Assembly (NCBI GenBank): GCA_015061005.1
Contig: SUXJ01000007.1
Location: forward strand, 62,001-126,000
Direction of reading: 5' to 3'
Origin: Bacteroidales bacterium
GTDB taxonomy: Bacteria > Bacteroidota > Bacteroidia > Bacteroidales > Muribaculaceae
Length of the DNA: 64,000 nucleotides
The notes under the pieces were generated by a model. The model did not search any database. It saw only the letters and a program-made list of their open reading frames with translations, and was not told the DNA's origin. Positions 46,545-54,989 of the stretch are shown piece by piece. How positions within the stretch are numbered: the stretch's first letter is position 1; the number at the start of each line of letters is the position of its first letter. The position numbers and the translations under genes were made by a program.

Positions 46545-47107
46545 ACAAGAAATACATACTTGCAAGCGGGTCTCCACGGCGCCGAGAACTCATGGCAATG
46601 TTAGACGTTGACTTTCGTGTTGACACATCGAAAAGTGTTGATGAAATAGTTCCGGAGGACCTCCCGGCAGAGGAAGTGCCGGGATTTTTATCTCGACTCA
46701 AAGCTCAACCCTACCTCGATGAACTCCGAGAGAATGAAGTGCTTATCACGGCTGACACAGTGGTCATTCTTAACGGCAAAGTTATCGGCAAACCCCGAAA
46801 TGAAGCAGATGCACACCGGATTCTCACGGAACTTGCCGGACACGTACATCAAGTAATCACCGGAGTAACAATATGCCATTACGGCAAAACGCCCGAAACT
46901 TTTTCAGAGGTAACCGAAGTTGAATTTGATTCACTCACAAAAGAAGAAATCACCTATTACGTTAACAAATATCAACCACTGGATAAAGCCGGAGCCTACG
47001 GCATACAAGAATGGATTGGCGCCGCTGCTGTAAAAGGCATAAAGGGCAGTTTCTACAACGTCATGGGACTCCCGATTCATCGCCTCTACACTGCGTTAAA
47101 AGACTAA
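46538..47107 (+). CDS. maf: Maf-family nucleotide pyrophosphatase
   Basis: The 189-aa protein starts KYILASGSPRRRELMAML, the Maf signature. It also has ITADTVVILNGKVIGKP and the end segment GAYGIQEWIGAAAVKGIKGSFYNVMGLP. Maf proteins hydrolyse non-canonical nucleoside triphosphates to monophosphates, a house-cleaning role. It overlaps the KdsC-like gene by 7 bp and ends the run before the terminator at 47124. Confidence 0.96.
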   Translation: MVNKKYILASGSPRRRELMAMLDVDFRVDTSKSVDEIVPEDLPAEEVPGFLSRLKAQPYLDELRENEVLITADTVVILNGKVIGKPRNEADAHRILTELAGHVHQVITGVTICHYGKTPETFSEVTEVEFDSLTKEEITYYVNKYQPLDKAGAYGIQEWIGAAAVKGIKGSFYNVMGLPIHRLYTALKD

Positions 47108-47123
47108 CCTAACGCCACAAAAA

Positions 47124-47168
47124 TAATGGAAACTGCCGGATCAAATTCATGATTTGCAGTTTCCATTA
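47124..47168. terminator. Bidirectional terminator between maf and the MFS gene
   Basis: Perfect 13-bp arms TAATGGAAACTGC and GCAGTTTCCATTA with a 19-nt loop, between two convergent operons. Confidence 0.85.
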
Positions 47169-47190
47169 CAACATTAACGAGATAGAAATC

Positions 47191-48780
47191 TTAAAGAGTT
47201 GGTTCTGATGTTGTGTTTGGGCGTAAAATCCACCGAGCTACAGAGGTCATTGTTGGTAAGATTCTATTCATCGGTGGACTAAATCGAGCCAATAATATGG
47301 TCAGCATCATTACCATACCGAAAATTGCCAAACAGCCATAGCACTCTTGAATAGAAAGCATAATGGTTTGCTGAGTAAAGTAATCGGAAAACCACGACGA
47401 ATTTTGAATTATAGCGTAATCACATTCTGAAGACAACATCATCGCATTCTTGGTCATCGACCATGCCAACAATCGTTCGACGATTGCACCTGCAGCAGCT
47501 AAACCTACTCCGCAACGCACAAATCCGATTATTGCGATATTCATGAACATGTGCTGAAACGGCACTGTACGGCAAATCATATATGTTGCCCCGCACTCCA
47601 TCATCACTTCCCCCATACCGAGAGCAAATAACGGAATGTAAAATTGCCTTGCTTCTGTATTTATATCTATCAAGAAGTATGATGCCATTATATAGAACAG
47701 AATAAACATAATGGCCGTCAAAAAAAACGTTTTCATGCGCCACTTCCAACGAACTAAGGCAAAATAGGTAAAAACACCACCAATAATGATACCATATATT
47801 TCCGGATAATTGAACCTAATTATCGAAAAATAGTCATACCCGGCAATCCTATTCATAAATATTGGTTGAAGCACATGCGCCGAGGCTTGCAGGACCCCAA
47901 CCCCCATGAGCACACACATAACGCGCCAAGCAACGGGATAAGTAAACGCTTTCAATGGCAAATAGGGGGTTTTATGATAATATGATTCCAATAGAGTAAC
48001 CGCAAATACGATGAAGAATATCCATGTGGCAAACCATATTTCACTACTATGCCACCAATCATAATGTTCTCCGAAATTGAAAATCCATGCAGCTATACAG
48101 CACGTCGCAGTCCAAAGCATGTGGCCGGTCCAATCAACCCCTTTTAATGGGACATAAGGAGCCGCACGATGATCATGATTCATCGTAAAATAAACGATTG
48201 CATCAATGATAAGCATCAAGCCTATAATAATTAAGTACACAAATTTCCAATTATATTCAAACGAGATATAAGCTGTCATCAAGCCTGAAATCTGTATTGC
48301 ACTACACACAATTACATAAAGCACCGGAAAAAACACTCCATAGTTTCTGGTTGGGGTTATGTTGAGTTGTATTGTACTCATACAGCCAAACATACCCATC
48401 ATTTTGAAGTATCCGGCAAATAGGCACACGGTCCATAGTACCCACGGGACCGTGGAGAGCGGCGCCAATATCGCACACAAAATTGAACCTATGCTTGAAA
48501 CAAACCACATTTGACGACTGTAGAAGAAGAACTTCCACCGAAATAATATCGGGAAAATCATATTGAGTCCGATGAGCGAGCAGTAACTAGCCATAGTCAC
48601 GTCTGCGCTAATAAACGACATCTCGCCAACCATTTGTGTTAGTGCTGCAAGATAAACTCCTCCTGTTAGCTGATAAAATATGGCAAACATCACTATTAGC
48701 CAAAAGCGAAGTGAACGCGGTACCCACGGCTTATAGACTAATAAGCGATTGTTTATCAGAGGTGTTGGTCCGTGTCCCAT
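47191..48780 (-). CDS. MFS drug-efflux transporter (EmrB/DHA2 type)
   Basis: The 529-aa protein has around 14 hydrophobic helices, the DHA2 layout. The N-terminal part reads RFWLIVMFAIFYQLTGGVYLAALTQMVGEMSFISADV. It shares one base with the upstream fusion-protein gene (TAATG). With HlyD-type and TolC-type partners it should form a tripartite pump across both membranes. Substrate unknown. Confidence 0.88.
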   Translation of the reverse strand: MGHGPTPLINNRLLVYKPWVPRSLRFWLIVMFAIFYQLTGGVYLAALTQMVGEMSFISADVTMASYCSLIGLNMIFPILFRWKFFFYSRQMWFVSSIGSILCAILAPLSTVPWVLWTVCLFAGYFKMMGMFGCMSTIQLNITPTRNYGVFFPVLYVIVCSAIQISGLMTAYISFEYNWKFVYLIIIGLMLIIDAIVYFTMNHDHRAAPYVPLKGVDWTGHMLWTATCCIAAWIFNFGEHYDWWHSSEIWFATWIFFIVFAVTLLESYYHKTPYLPLKAFTYPVAWRVMCVLMGVGVLQASAHVLQPIFMNRIAGYDYFSIIRFNYPEIYGIIIGGVFTYFALVRWKWRMKTFFLTAIMFILFYIMASYFLIDINTEARQFYIPLFALGMGEVMMECGATYMICRTVPFQHMFMNIAIIGFVRCGVGLAAAGAIVERLLAWSMTKNAMMLSSECDYAIIQNSSWFSDYFTQQTIMLSIQECYGCLAIFGMVMMLTILLARFSPPMNRILPTMTSVARWILRPNTTSEPTL

Positions 48781-49814
48781 TACTCAAGAACTCTACATTC
48801 GACATTCATTCCGGCACGCAGTTTGGCCATATAATCGGCTGAAGTTTCTGTAATAAACCGAATTTTGACGGGAATGCGCTGCTCCACTTTTACAAAGTTG
48901 CCCGTTGCATTATCGTGAGGAACGGGAGAATACTTGGCTCCTGTTGCATTTGACATTGTTTCAACAACTCCGCAAAAGTCTATTCCAGGCAACGCATCGA
49001 CATCTATTCTAACAGTATCACCAATCATTATGCGCGCGGCTTGAGTTTCTCGATAATTTGCGATAACCCATGTATCTGCAGTATCCACTATGGAGATCAT
49101 TGTTTGCCCCGGTTGCACTAACTGCCCCGGCTGTATGCCTCTGCGTGAAGTTACACCATCACATGGAGAAAGAATCACAGTGTACGACAGATTTAACTCG
49201 GCAAGACTCACTGCTGCTCGCGCAGCTTCAATGCCGGCATCGTTTTGGTCAAGACGCCGGCGCTGTTGTTGTGCAACTAAACCTGTTGATTCTTTTCTTC
49301 GCAGCAACGCGTCATGCTTGGCTTTTAACGCCAAATAGTTCGTTTCTACTGCATCAAACTGCTGCTGCGTCACTGCATCTTGTTCAAGCAGAATGGCATA
49401 TCTGTCGTAGTCTCGTTTGGCATTACACATCAATACATAGACTTCTGAAATTTCCGATTCAGTGATTGAAATATCGTTAGTAGAACTCGAAACAACCGAT
49501 TCTGCGACATTGCGACCTGACAATGCATTCTGAAAATTAGCCTTGGCCTGCGCCAACTGAAGTATAAAATCAGCATCTTCTATTATGACCAATGTATCGC
49601 CCTTTTGCACAAATGTATAGTCATCAAATCTAACCTCCTTCACAAAGCCTTGTATACGACTGTTAATTGGTATAATACGCTGATTAATCTGAGCATTATC
49701 CGTATACGTTGAGGTTCTAAAGCCGATAAAATTATAACCGAGCCATACAAATCCGGCTAAAATCAGAAGGATTACTCCTAAATTCTGGAGTCCACGTCGT
49801 GTTTTCTGTTTCAT
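48780..49814 (-). CDS. HlyD/EmrA-type membrane fusion protein
   Basis: The 344-aa periplasmic adaptor has one N-terminal membrane helix (LGVILLILAGFVWLGYNFIGF). The first half of the lipoyl domain is NSRIQGFVKEVRFDDYTFVQKGDTLVII, followed by a coiled-coil hairpin at about 90-200. The second lipoyl half is LNLSYTVILSPCDGVTSRRGIQPGQLVQPGQ, then a beta barrel. It links the MFS pump to the TolC-type channel and overlaps both genes. Confidence 0.94.
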   Translation of the reverse strand: MKQKTRRGLQNLGVILLILAGFVWLGYNFIGFRTSTYTDNAQINQRIIPINSRIQGFVKEVRFDDYTFVQKGDTLVIIEDADFILQLAQAKANFQNALSGRNVAESVVSSSTNDISITESEISEVYVLMCNAKRDYDRYAILLEQDAVTQQQFDAVETNYLALKAKHDALLRRKESTGLVAQQQRRRLDQNDAGIEAARAAVSLAELNLSYTVILSPCDGVTSRRGIQPGQLVQPGQTMISIVDTADTWVIANYRETQAARIMIGDTVRIDVDALPGIDFCGVVETMSNATGAKYSPVPHDNATGNFVKVEQRIPVKIRFITETSADYMAKLRAGMNVECRVLE

Positions 49815-51130
49815 AATTTTGAAATTGTTCCTGCTATGTAATGAAGTAAATAATAATAGTAACGTGTGGAGATTTCTGCATTCACAAGGCGCACTCCTGC
49901 ATCTAATCGAGCATTTGAGGCATCTAACATATCTGTAAGCAAAGCCAAACCATTTTCAAATCGATTGGATACGATGCCATAGTTTTCATTCGCAAGCTGC
50001 AAGTTTTTTTGCTCAATTACTAATCTGTCGACAGATTGATTATATAATGTCAGAGCCTCATAAATTTCACGATTAAGATTAGACTCAACAGTTTCTTTCT
50101 GGCGCCTGATTTGAAACAGTTCTAGTTCATGTTTTTTCGTCGCCTTTGAGGTGCAGAATAGAGAAGATATGTTCCACTTAATATTTATGCCAACAAACCA
50201 AGCATTGTAGTTCTTGTTCAGTGCCGGCACCTCAAAAGTTACAGGTCCGTTGAAACTGTCACCGGCAACAATGCCAATTTTCGGCAAATATTCTGAATGC
50301 GTAATCTTTCTATTCAATTGTTCAAGATCTGAGCGCAAACTTAGTGACTCCAGTGACGGAGCATTTTCCGCAGCCAATTGAACCCACTTTTGCATCACCG
50401 AATCTACAATCGCAATTGAATCCACCTCAATATTCGGCAGTATTCGCATTTCGGATTTCATGCCCAGAAGAGTCAAAAGATTCGAGTTACAAATGTCAAT
50501 CGCATTCCGAGTGGCCAATCTATCGTAAGATATAGATGACAAACGCAATTCATAGCGCGTTATATCATTGCCTAACACTATCCCTTCACTGTGTTTGGTC
50601 TTCATCTCTTCAATCAGCTGCTCTGTCAGCCGAATATTATCATCAAAAACTTTTAGTAAATTATTGTGTTTTGCCAATTCAAGATAATTGGTAACGATTG
50701 ACATTCTAACCGAGTTCTCGGCCTTTAACTTATCGGTCTCGGCTAATTGCGTACCAATTTTTGAGGCTTTTACTCCTGAATAAATAGCTCCTCCGGTGTA
50801 GATAGGTTGATATAGTTCCAATCCCAAGCTATTATTAAAGTGAGGCAATGGATCTCGCCTAATATTCCTGAAATCCCTATCTAAGATCGTACCATCACCA
50901 AGATAGCTGAGCGTTAATGACGCCGAGATTTGGGGTAGGTACGCATTCTTTGCCACGGATTCTGTCTGTTTCGAAACCGCAATCTTGGCATTTGCCACTC
51001 CAATATCGGGATTTTGTTCGCTTGCAAGCTCAAAAAGCTCTGACAGCGACATTCTCTTTACCTCCTGGCCAACTATTGTCAAATTAAAGCCGAACAGGAA
51101 TGCAATTAAAATTTTGATTGATTTGGACAT
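49811..51130 (-). CDS. TolC-family outer-membrane efflux protein
   Basis: The start at 51130 (MSKSIKILIAFLFGFNLTIVGQ) gives a signal peptide; the track start 51223 is upstream of it and crosses a palindrome. The 439-aa protein has the outer-membrane efflux repeats: LFELASEQNPDIGVANAKIAVSKQ..YLPQISASLTLSY in the first half and a matching repeat in the second (NLNREIYEALTLYNQSVDR..). It is first in the tolC-hlyD-MFS operon. Confidence 0.93.
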   Translation of the reverse strand: MSKSIKILIAFLFGFNLTIVGQEVKRMSLSELFELASEQNPDIGVANAKIAVSKQTESVAKNAYLPQISASLTLSYLGDGTILDRDFRNIRRDPLPHFNNSLGLELYQPIYTGGAIYSGVKASKIGTQLAETDKLKAENSVRMSIVTNYLELAKHNNLLKVFDDNIRLTEQLIEEMKTKHSEGIVLGNDITRYELRLSSISYDRLATRNAIDICNSNLLTLLGMKSEMRILPNIEVDSIAIVDSVMQKWVQLAAENAPSLESLSLRSDLEQLNRKITHSEYLPKIGIVAGDSFNGPVTFEVPALNKNYNAWFVGINIKWNISSLFCTSKATKKHELELFQIRRQKETVESNLNREIYEALTLYNQSVDRLVIEQKNLQLANENYGIVSNRFENGLALLTDMLDASNARLDAGVRLVNAEISTRYYYYLLHYIAGTISKL

Positions 51131-51180
51131 AATTAAAACTGTATAATAAATTTGACATACACACACTATGCGCCTCACCC

Positions 51181-51197
51181 ATACTACGCCGTAGTAT
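51181..51197. promoter_or_regulatory. Palindromic operator candidate near the tolC start
   Basis: ATACTACG-C-CGTAGTAT, perfect 8-bp arms with a single central base, centred about 60 bp upstream of the TolC start. The shape suits a TetR-type or similar dimeric repressor. Confidence 0.45.
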
Positions 51198-51288
51198 AGT
51201 GAAACACAACTATTACGATTCAATATAGGTCAACCTACTGAAGCGTATTCCAAAAATCGGTCAAATAATTTAAAGAAATCAACGTGAT

Positions 51289-51311
51289 TTTCGTTTTGTC
51301 ACAAAACGAAA
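51289..51311. promoter_or_regulatory. Second palindrome upstream of the tolC operon
   Basis: TTTCGTTTTG-TCA-CAAAACGAAA, perfect 10-bp arms. It lies downstream of the -7 box at 51440..51433, in the presumed leader, so it could be an operator or an RNA hairpin. Confidence 0.45.
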
Positions 51312-51508
51312 TGCTACCGTCGTCAAATAACTGATTGAATGTTTCAAAATGTGATGAAACTTGAAAATCTTTCTGCATTGATGGTCGGCTTTCCGCAGTT
51401 AAAATTGCTAACTGCTTCCTCCAAATTCGGCGCAAAGTTAACGAAATTTACCGAAAACGGCAAATTTCACTCAGAACCAATGCCAACAAAAAGATGGCTT
51501 TTTTCTAC

Positions 51509-52705
51509 TTATTTTACTTTCGCAAGACCGCCCTTTGAAGTTTCCTTATAAATAGACGGAAGGTCGTGTCCCGTCTGCTTCATCACCTCAACGATTCGGT
51601 CAAACGAAACGGAATGACGACCATCGGAAAACGCCGAGTAAAGGTTGGCATCTAATGCTCGCGCAGCCGCATAAGCATTACGCTCAATACATGGTATCTG
51701 CACTAAGCCGCATACCGGATCACATGTCAACCCAAGGTGATGTTCAAGCCCCATTTCTGCAGAGTATTCTACCTGACGGGGTGTTCCTCCAAATAGTTGA
51801 CTCGCTGCCGCTGCAGCCATGGCACAAGCGACTCCGACTTCACCCTGACATCCCACTTCGGCGCCACTGACCGAGGCATTGTATTTAACAACGTTGCCAA
51901 ATAGCCCTGCCGTTGCCAAAGCTCGGAGTATGCGTTGCTCGCTGAACCCCTTAGATGTATACAAATGATATAGAACTGCGGGAAGCACTCCGCATGAGCC
52001 GCATGTGGGCGCTGTCACAATCTTTCCGCCGGCAGCATTCTCTTCACTGACACCAAGTGCGTAAGCATAGACAAGACCGCGAGACTTGAGCGATGCATTA
52101 TACCCTGAGGCGTGCATATAGTAACTCGTGGCTTTGCGTGCCACCCCCAAACCGCCGGGGAGCACCCCTTCATTTTCAATGCCTCGCTGCACTGCAGCCT
52201 TCATCGTTGACCACACTTCTGCAAGGTAATCCCAAATCGAAGCATCTTCACAAATATCAACATATTCCCAAAAACTGTGTCCGGTAGTGTCACACCATTT
52301 CAGAATCTCTCCGATTGTAGTCATCTCATAGACTTTCTCCGCACCCTGACGCTTTTCGCCTTCAGCAATAACGTCACCGCCGCCGATTGAAAATTGCGTA
52401 ACTTCGTCTAATACGCTCCCATCCGCATTAATTGCGCGAAAACGCATTCCGTTAGGGTGAAACGGTAAAAACACATCTGGTTCCCACAAAATCTCGGTCG
52501 GAGCCACCGGATTTAACACGTCTTCAATTGCCTTATCAGTCAAGTGGCCCTTGCCGGTTGCAGCTAAAGAGCCATAAAGGGTTACTTCAAAACGTGCTGC
52601 TTCAGAATTTTTCTTACCAAACTGTTTTGCGGCATTTCGCGGACCCATTGTGTGCGAACTGCTGGGGCCATAACCTATTTTGTAAAGTTGCTTTATCGAT
52701 TCCAT
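51509..52705 (-). CDS. sdaA: L-serine ammonia-lyase (serine dehydratase), iron-sulfur type
   Basis: The start is placed at ATG 52705 (MESIKQLYKIGYGPSSSHTMGP); the track extension to 53035 is a shadow of the opposite gene. The 398-aa protein joins the beta part (SSSHTMGP, the substrate loop) and the alpha part. The alpha part has the Fe-S cysteines in APTCGSCGVLPA, CQGEVGVACAMAAA and TCDPVCGLVQIPCIERN. It deaminates L-serine to pyruvate and ammonia in the cytosol. Its -7 box lies 9 nt before the start codon. Confidence 0.95.
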   Translation of the reverse strand: MESIKQLYKIGYGPSSSHTMGPRNAAKQFGKKNSEAARFEVTLYGSLAATGKGHLTDKAIEDVLNPVAPTEILWEPDVFLPFHPNGMRFRAINADGSVLDEVTQFSIGGGDVIAEGEKRQGAEKVYEMTTIGEILKWCDTTGHSFWEYVDICEDASIWDYLAEVWSTMKAAVQRGIENEGVLPGGLGVARKATSYYMHASGYNASLKSRGLVYAYALGVSEENAAGGKIVTAPTCGSCGVLPAVLYHLYTSKGFSEQRILRALATAGLFGNVVKYNASVSGAEVGCQGEVGVACAMAAAAASQLFGGTPRQVEYSAEMGLEHHLGLTCDPVCGLVQIPCIERNAYAAARALDANLYSAFSDGRHSVSFDRIVEVMKQTGHDLPSIYKETSKGGLAKVK

Positions 52706-52714
52706 ATCTGACTG

Positions 52715-52722
52715 CAAATATA
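52715..52722 (-). promoter_or_regulatory. -7 box of the serine dehydratase gene, 9 nt from the start codon
   Basis: TATATTTG on the minus strand matches TAnnTTTG. The very short distance to the ATG implies a leaderless or near-leaderless transcript and supports the revised start. Confidence 0.6.
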
Positions 52723-52770
52723 CAACAAAGAAATTTAAGTTTCGGTAAAATGAAAGCAAAATATTTTTCA

Positions 52771-52778
52771 TAACTTTG
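52771..52778 (+). promoter_or_regulatory. -7 box of the CobW gene
   Basis: TAACTTTG, 30 nt upstream of ATG 52809. I see no palindrome that would suggest a zinc-dependent operator here. Confidence 0.5.
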
Positions 52779-52808
52779 CAATAAGAATAAACTTCGATTA
52801 AATTAATC

Positions 52809-54014
52809 ATGGAAAGAAAGAATGACACTCCGATATTGCTGCTAACAGGATATTTAGGCAGCGGCAAAACAACGCTCCTCAACGAAATTCTCGCTAACAA
52901 ACGCGGCATAAAATTTGCCGTTATAGTTAATGACATCGGTGAGGTCAACATTGATGCCTCGCTAATTCGCGATGGTGGAATCGTCGGGCAATCGGAAGAA
53001 TCATCTGACTTGATTGCACTGCAAAATGGCTGCATATGTTGTTCTTTGCAAACAGATTTGATGAAACAGATTGATGACCTGATCTGTTCACATCAATTTG
53101 ACTACATTGTAATTGAGGCAAGCGGCATTTGTGAACCCGCGCCCATTGCCCAAACAATATGCACAATGGCAGATGCAGGCGAAAAATCTTCCGCAAATGA
53201 AGTCCCTCGATTGGATTGTATCTGTACGGTGGTTGACGCTCTGCGCATGGCAAGCGAATTTGCGTGCGGTGAAAGCTTGCAAGCGTTTGACCGCACTGAC
53301 GACGACATTGAAAGTTTAGTTATCAGTCAGGTTGAATTCTGCAACATTGTTATTCTCAACAAGATTTCCGAGATAAGCCACGAAGATGCCGGACGAGTTC
53401 GAGCCGTGATTCGTGCCCTACAGCCGAAAGCCAAAATAATTGAAACTGACTATGCAAAGATAGACCTTGATGAAATCATCAACACTGATTTGTTTGACTT
53501 TGAAGAAGTGGCAACGTCTGCAACTTGGGTACGCGAAATAGAGGGGCATCACGACGACCACGAACATGAGCACCACGAACACCACCACGAACACCACCAT
53601 GGTGAGCACTGCCACTGCCATGACTGCGAATCTCATCATTCTCACCTACATTACGGAATTGAAACTTTCGTCTATTATACTCGAAAGCCTTTTGACCTGA
53701 ATAAGTTTGATTACTTTGCCGGGAAACGCTGGCCAATGGGTGTGATTCGCTGCAAAGGGCTCTGCTATTTTTCAAACAACAGAGATATGTGCTATCTGTT
53801 TGAACAAGCCGGTGTTCAAAAAAATCTCAAGCAAGCCGGCTATTGGTATGCGACTGCCCCGGCAGAAGAATTGGAAATCATGTTGGCGCGCGATGCACAG
53901 CTGCGCCGTGACTGGGACCCCGACTATGGCGACCGTATGATTAAATTGGTGTTCATAGGTCAACATCTTGACAAAGAAGAAATCACAAAAGCCCTTGATG
54001 CATGTCTTGCATAA
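52809..54014 (+). CDS. CobW/COG0523-family GTPase, putative metal chaperone with His-rich loop
   Basis: The 401-aa GTPase has Walker A GYLGSGKTTLLNEIL, the metal-binding CxCC motif in NGCICCSLQTD, and ILNKISEI as the G4 motif. Between about residues 240 and 280 lies a His-rich stretch (HEHEHHEHHHEHHHGEH, then CHCHDCESHHSH), followed by the CobW C-terminal domain (VYYTRKPFDLNKF..). Members of this group hand zinc or other metals to client proteins. The metal and client are not visible. The LD-carboxypeptidase gene starts 13 bp inside its end. Confidence 0.9.
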   Translation: MERKNDTPILLLTGYLGSGKTTLLNEILANKRGIKFAVIVNDIGEVNIDASLIRDGGIVGQSEESSDLIALQNGCICCSLQTDLMKQIDDLICSHQFDYIVIEASGICEPAPIAQTICTMADAGEKSSANEVPRLDCICTVVDALRMASEFACGESLQAFDRTDDDIESLVISQVEFCNIVILNKISEISHEDAGRVRAVIRALQPKAKIIETDYAKIDLDEIINTDLFDFEEVATSATWVREIEGHHDDHEHEHHEHHHEHHHGEHCHCHDCESHHSHLHYGIETFVYYTRKPFDLNKFDYFAGKRWPMGVIRCKGLCYFSNNRDMCYLFEQAGVQKNLKQAGYWYATAPAEELEIMLARDAQLRRDWDPDYGDRMIKLVFIGQHLDKEEITKALDACLA

Positions 54015-54907
54015 CTCCTCCACTGCTCCAAAACGGCGACGTCATAGCAATCACCTCACCGGCCTCTGCCATAGCCCCCACCCTAATCGAAGGCGCGGTC
54101 AAAGCTCTGGAAACTGAAGGGTTCTCGGTTCGGGTAATGCCCCATGCGGCAGGTCGCCATGGAAGTTATTCCGGAACTGAATCCGAAAGACTTTCCGACA
54201 TTCAAACTGCGCTGGACTGCCCGGAGATAAAAGCGATTCTGTGTGCTCGTGGGGGCTACGGAGCCGTCCATCTGCTCCCTCACCTCCACTTGAGCCATCC
54301 CAAATGGATCATCGGCTTTAGCGACATTTCCGCGCTTCACGCCCTATGGCACAACCAAGGGTGGCAGTCAATTCACGGTTCAATGGCAAAGGAATTGGCA
54401 CTGTGCAAATGTGAAGGGAATGAAGCAAATCGCCGACTTTTTGAAATCCTTCGCACCGGAATGATGCCTGAAATTGCCTACAATACCCACCCCGGAAGCA
54501 TTCCGGGTATCTCCCAAGGCAAAATCATCGGAGGCAACCTTGCTGTATTGGAGGGTTTGGCCGCTACTCCTTATGATATTCTCAACGAACCATGCATTCT
54601 CGTTATTGAAGATATTGCCGAACCAATCTACAAAGTGGAACGCATCTTTCGGCGGCTAAGATTATCAGGAGCGCTCCAAAGCCTGAAAGGACTCATTGTC
54701 GGACAATTCACCGACTACAAACCCTCGGCTGACTTCTCTGATATGTACTCCATGATTTCATGCGAAATTGCAGACCTTCAATGCCCCGTATCGCTTGGTG
54801 CGCCCATCGGTCACATCGACAATAACCTCCCGTTTATTGAGGGAGCAGAGATTACCCTCAACGTCAACAATAAGACAACGACAATTCAACAAATTGCAGC
54901 AAATTGA
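54002..54907 (+). CDS. ldcA: Muramoyltetrapeptide (LD-)carboxypeptidase, S66 family
   Basis: The 301-aa protein starts NGDVIAITSPASAIAP. It has the family motifs ILCARGGYGAVHLLPHL, WIIGFSDISALH (nucleophilic Ser), LVIEDIAEPIYKVERI (catalytic Glu) and GAPIGHIDNNLPF (catalytic His). LdcA trims the terminal D-alanine from the murein tetrapeptide for recycling. It overlaps the CobW gene and is probably translated with it. Confidence 0.94.
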   Translation: MSCITPPLLQNGDVIAITSPASAIAPTLIEGAVKALETEGFSVRVMPHAAGRHGSYSGTESERLSDIQTALDCPEIKAILCARGGYGAVHLLPHLHLSHPKWIIGFSDISALHALWHNQGWQSIHGSMAKELALCKCEGNEANRRLFEILRTGMMPEIAYNTHPGSIPGISQGKIIGGNLAVLEGLAATPYDILNEPCILVIEDIAEPIYKVERIFRRLRLSGALQSLKGLIVGQFTDYKPSADFSDMYSMISCEIADLQCPVSLGAPIGHIDNNLPFIEGAEITLNVNNKTTTIQQIAAN

Positions 54908-54937
54908 TTGCAAATTAATGCAAAATGCGTAAATTTG
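54908..54937 (+). promoter_or_regulatory. Promoter of gdhA
   Basis: TTG (54908-54910), 19 nt, TAAATTTG (54930-54937). The start codon is at 54990. Confidence 0.65.
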
Positions 54938-54989
54938 TCGCGATTTTACTAACGTATCACTATTATTCGTCAAAATAACTCACTAAAGA

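Larger units (their letters stand above)
51131..51508. other. Regulatory region upstream of the tolC operon
   Basis: This 378-bp stretch holds a TAACTTTG box (51440..51433, minus), two palindromes (51289-51311 and 51181-51197) and a leader of about 300 nt before the TolC start. A 47-aa minus-strand ORF (51378..51235, MQKDFQVSSHFETF..) could be a leader peptide, but nothing supports it beyond position. No regulator gene lies next to the operon. Confidence 0.5.

Noticed and set aside
51235-51378. 47-aa minus-strand ORF in the tolC leader
   Set aside because: It spans a palindrome, has low complexity and no known family. A leader peptide is possible but unsupported.
52706-53035. N-terminal extension of serine dehydratase in the ORF track
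   Set aside because: It is antisense to the CobW gene and contains the promoter; the family starts at MESIKQLYKIG.
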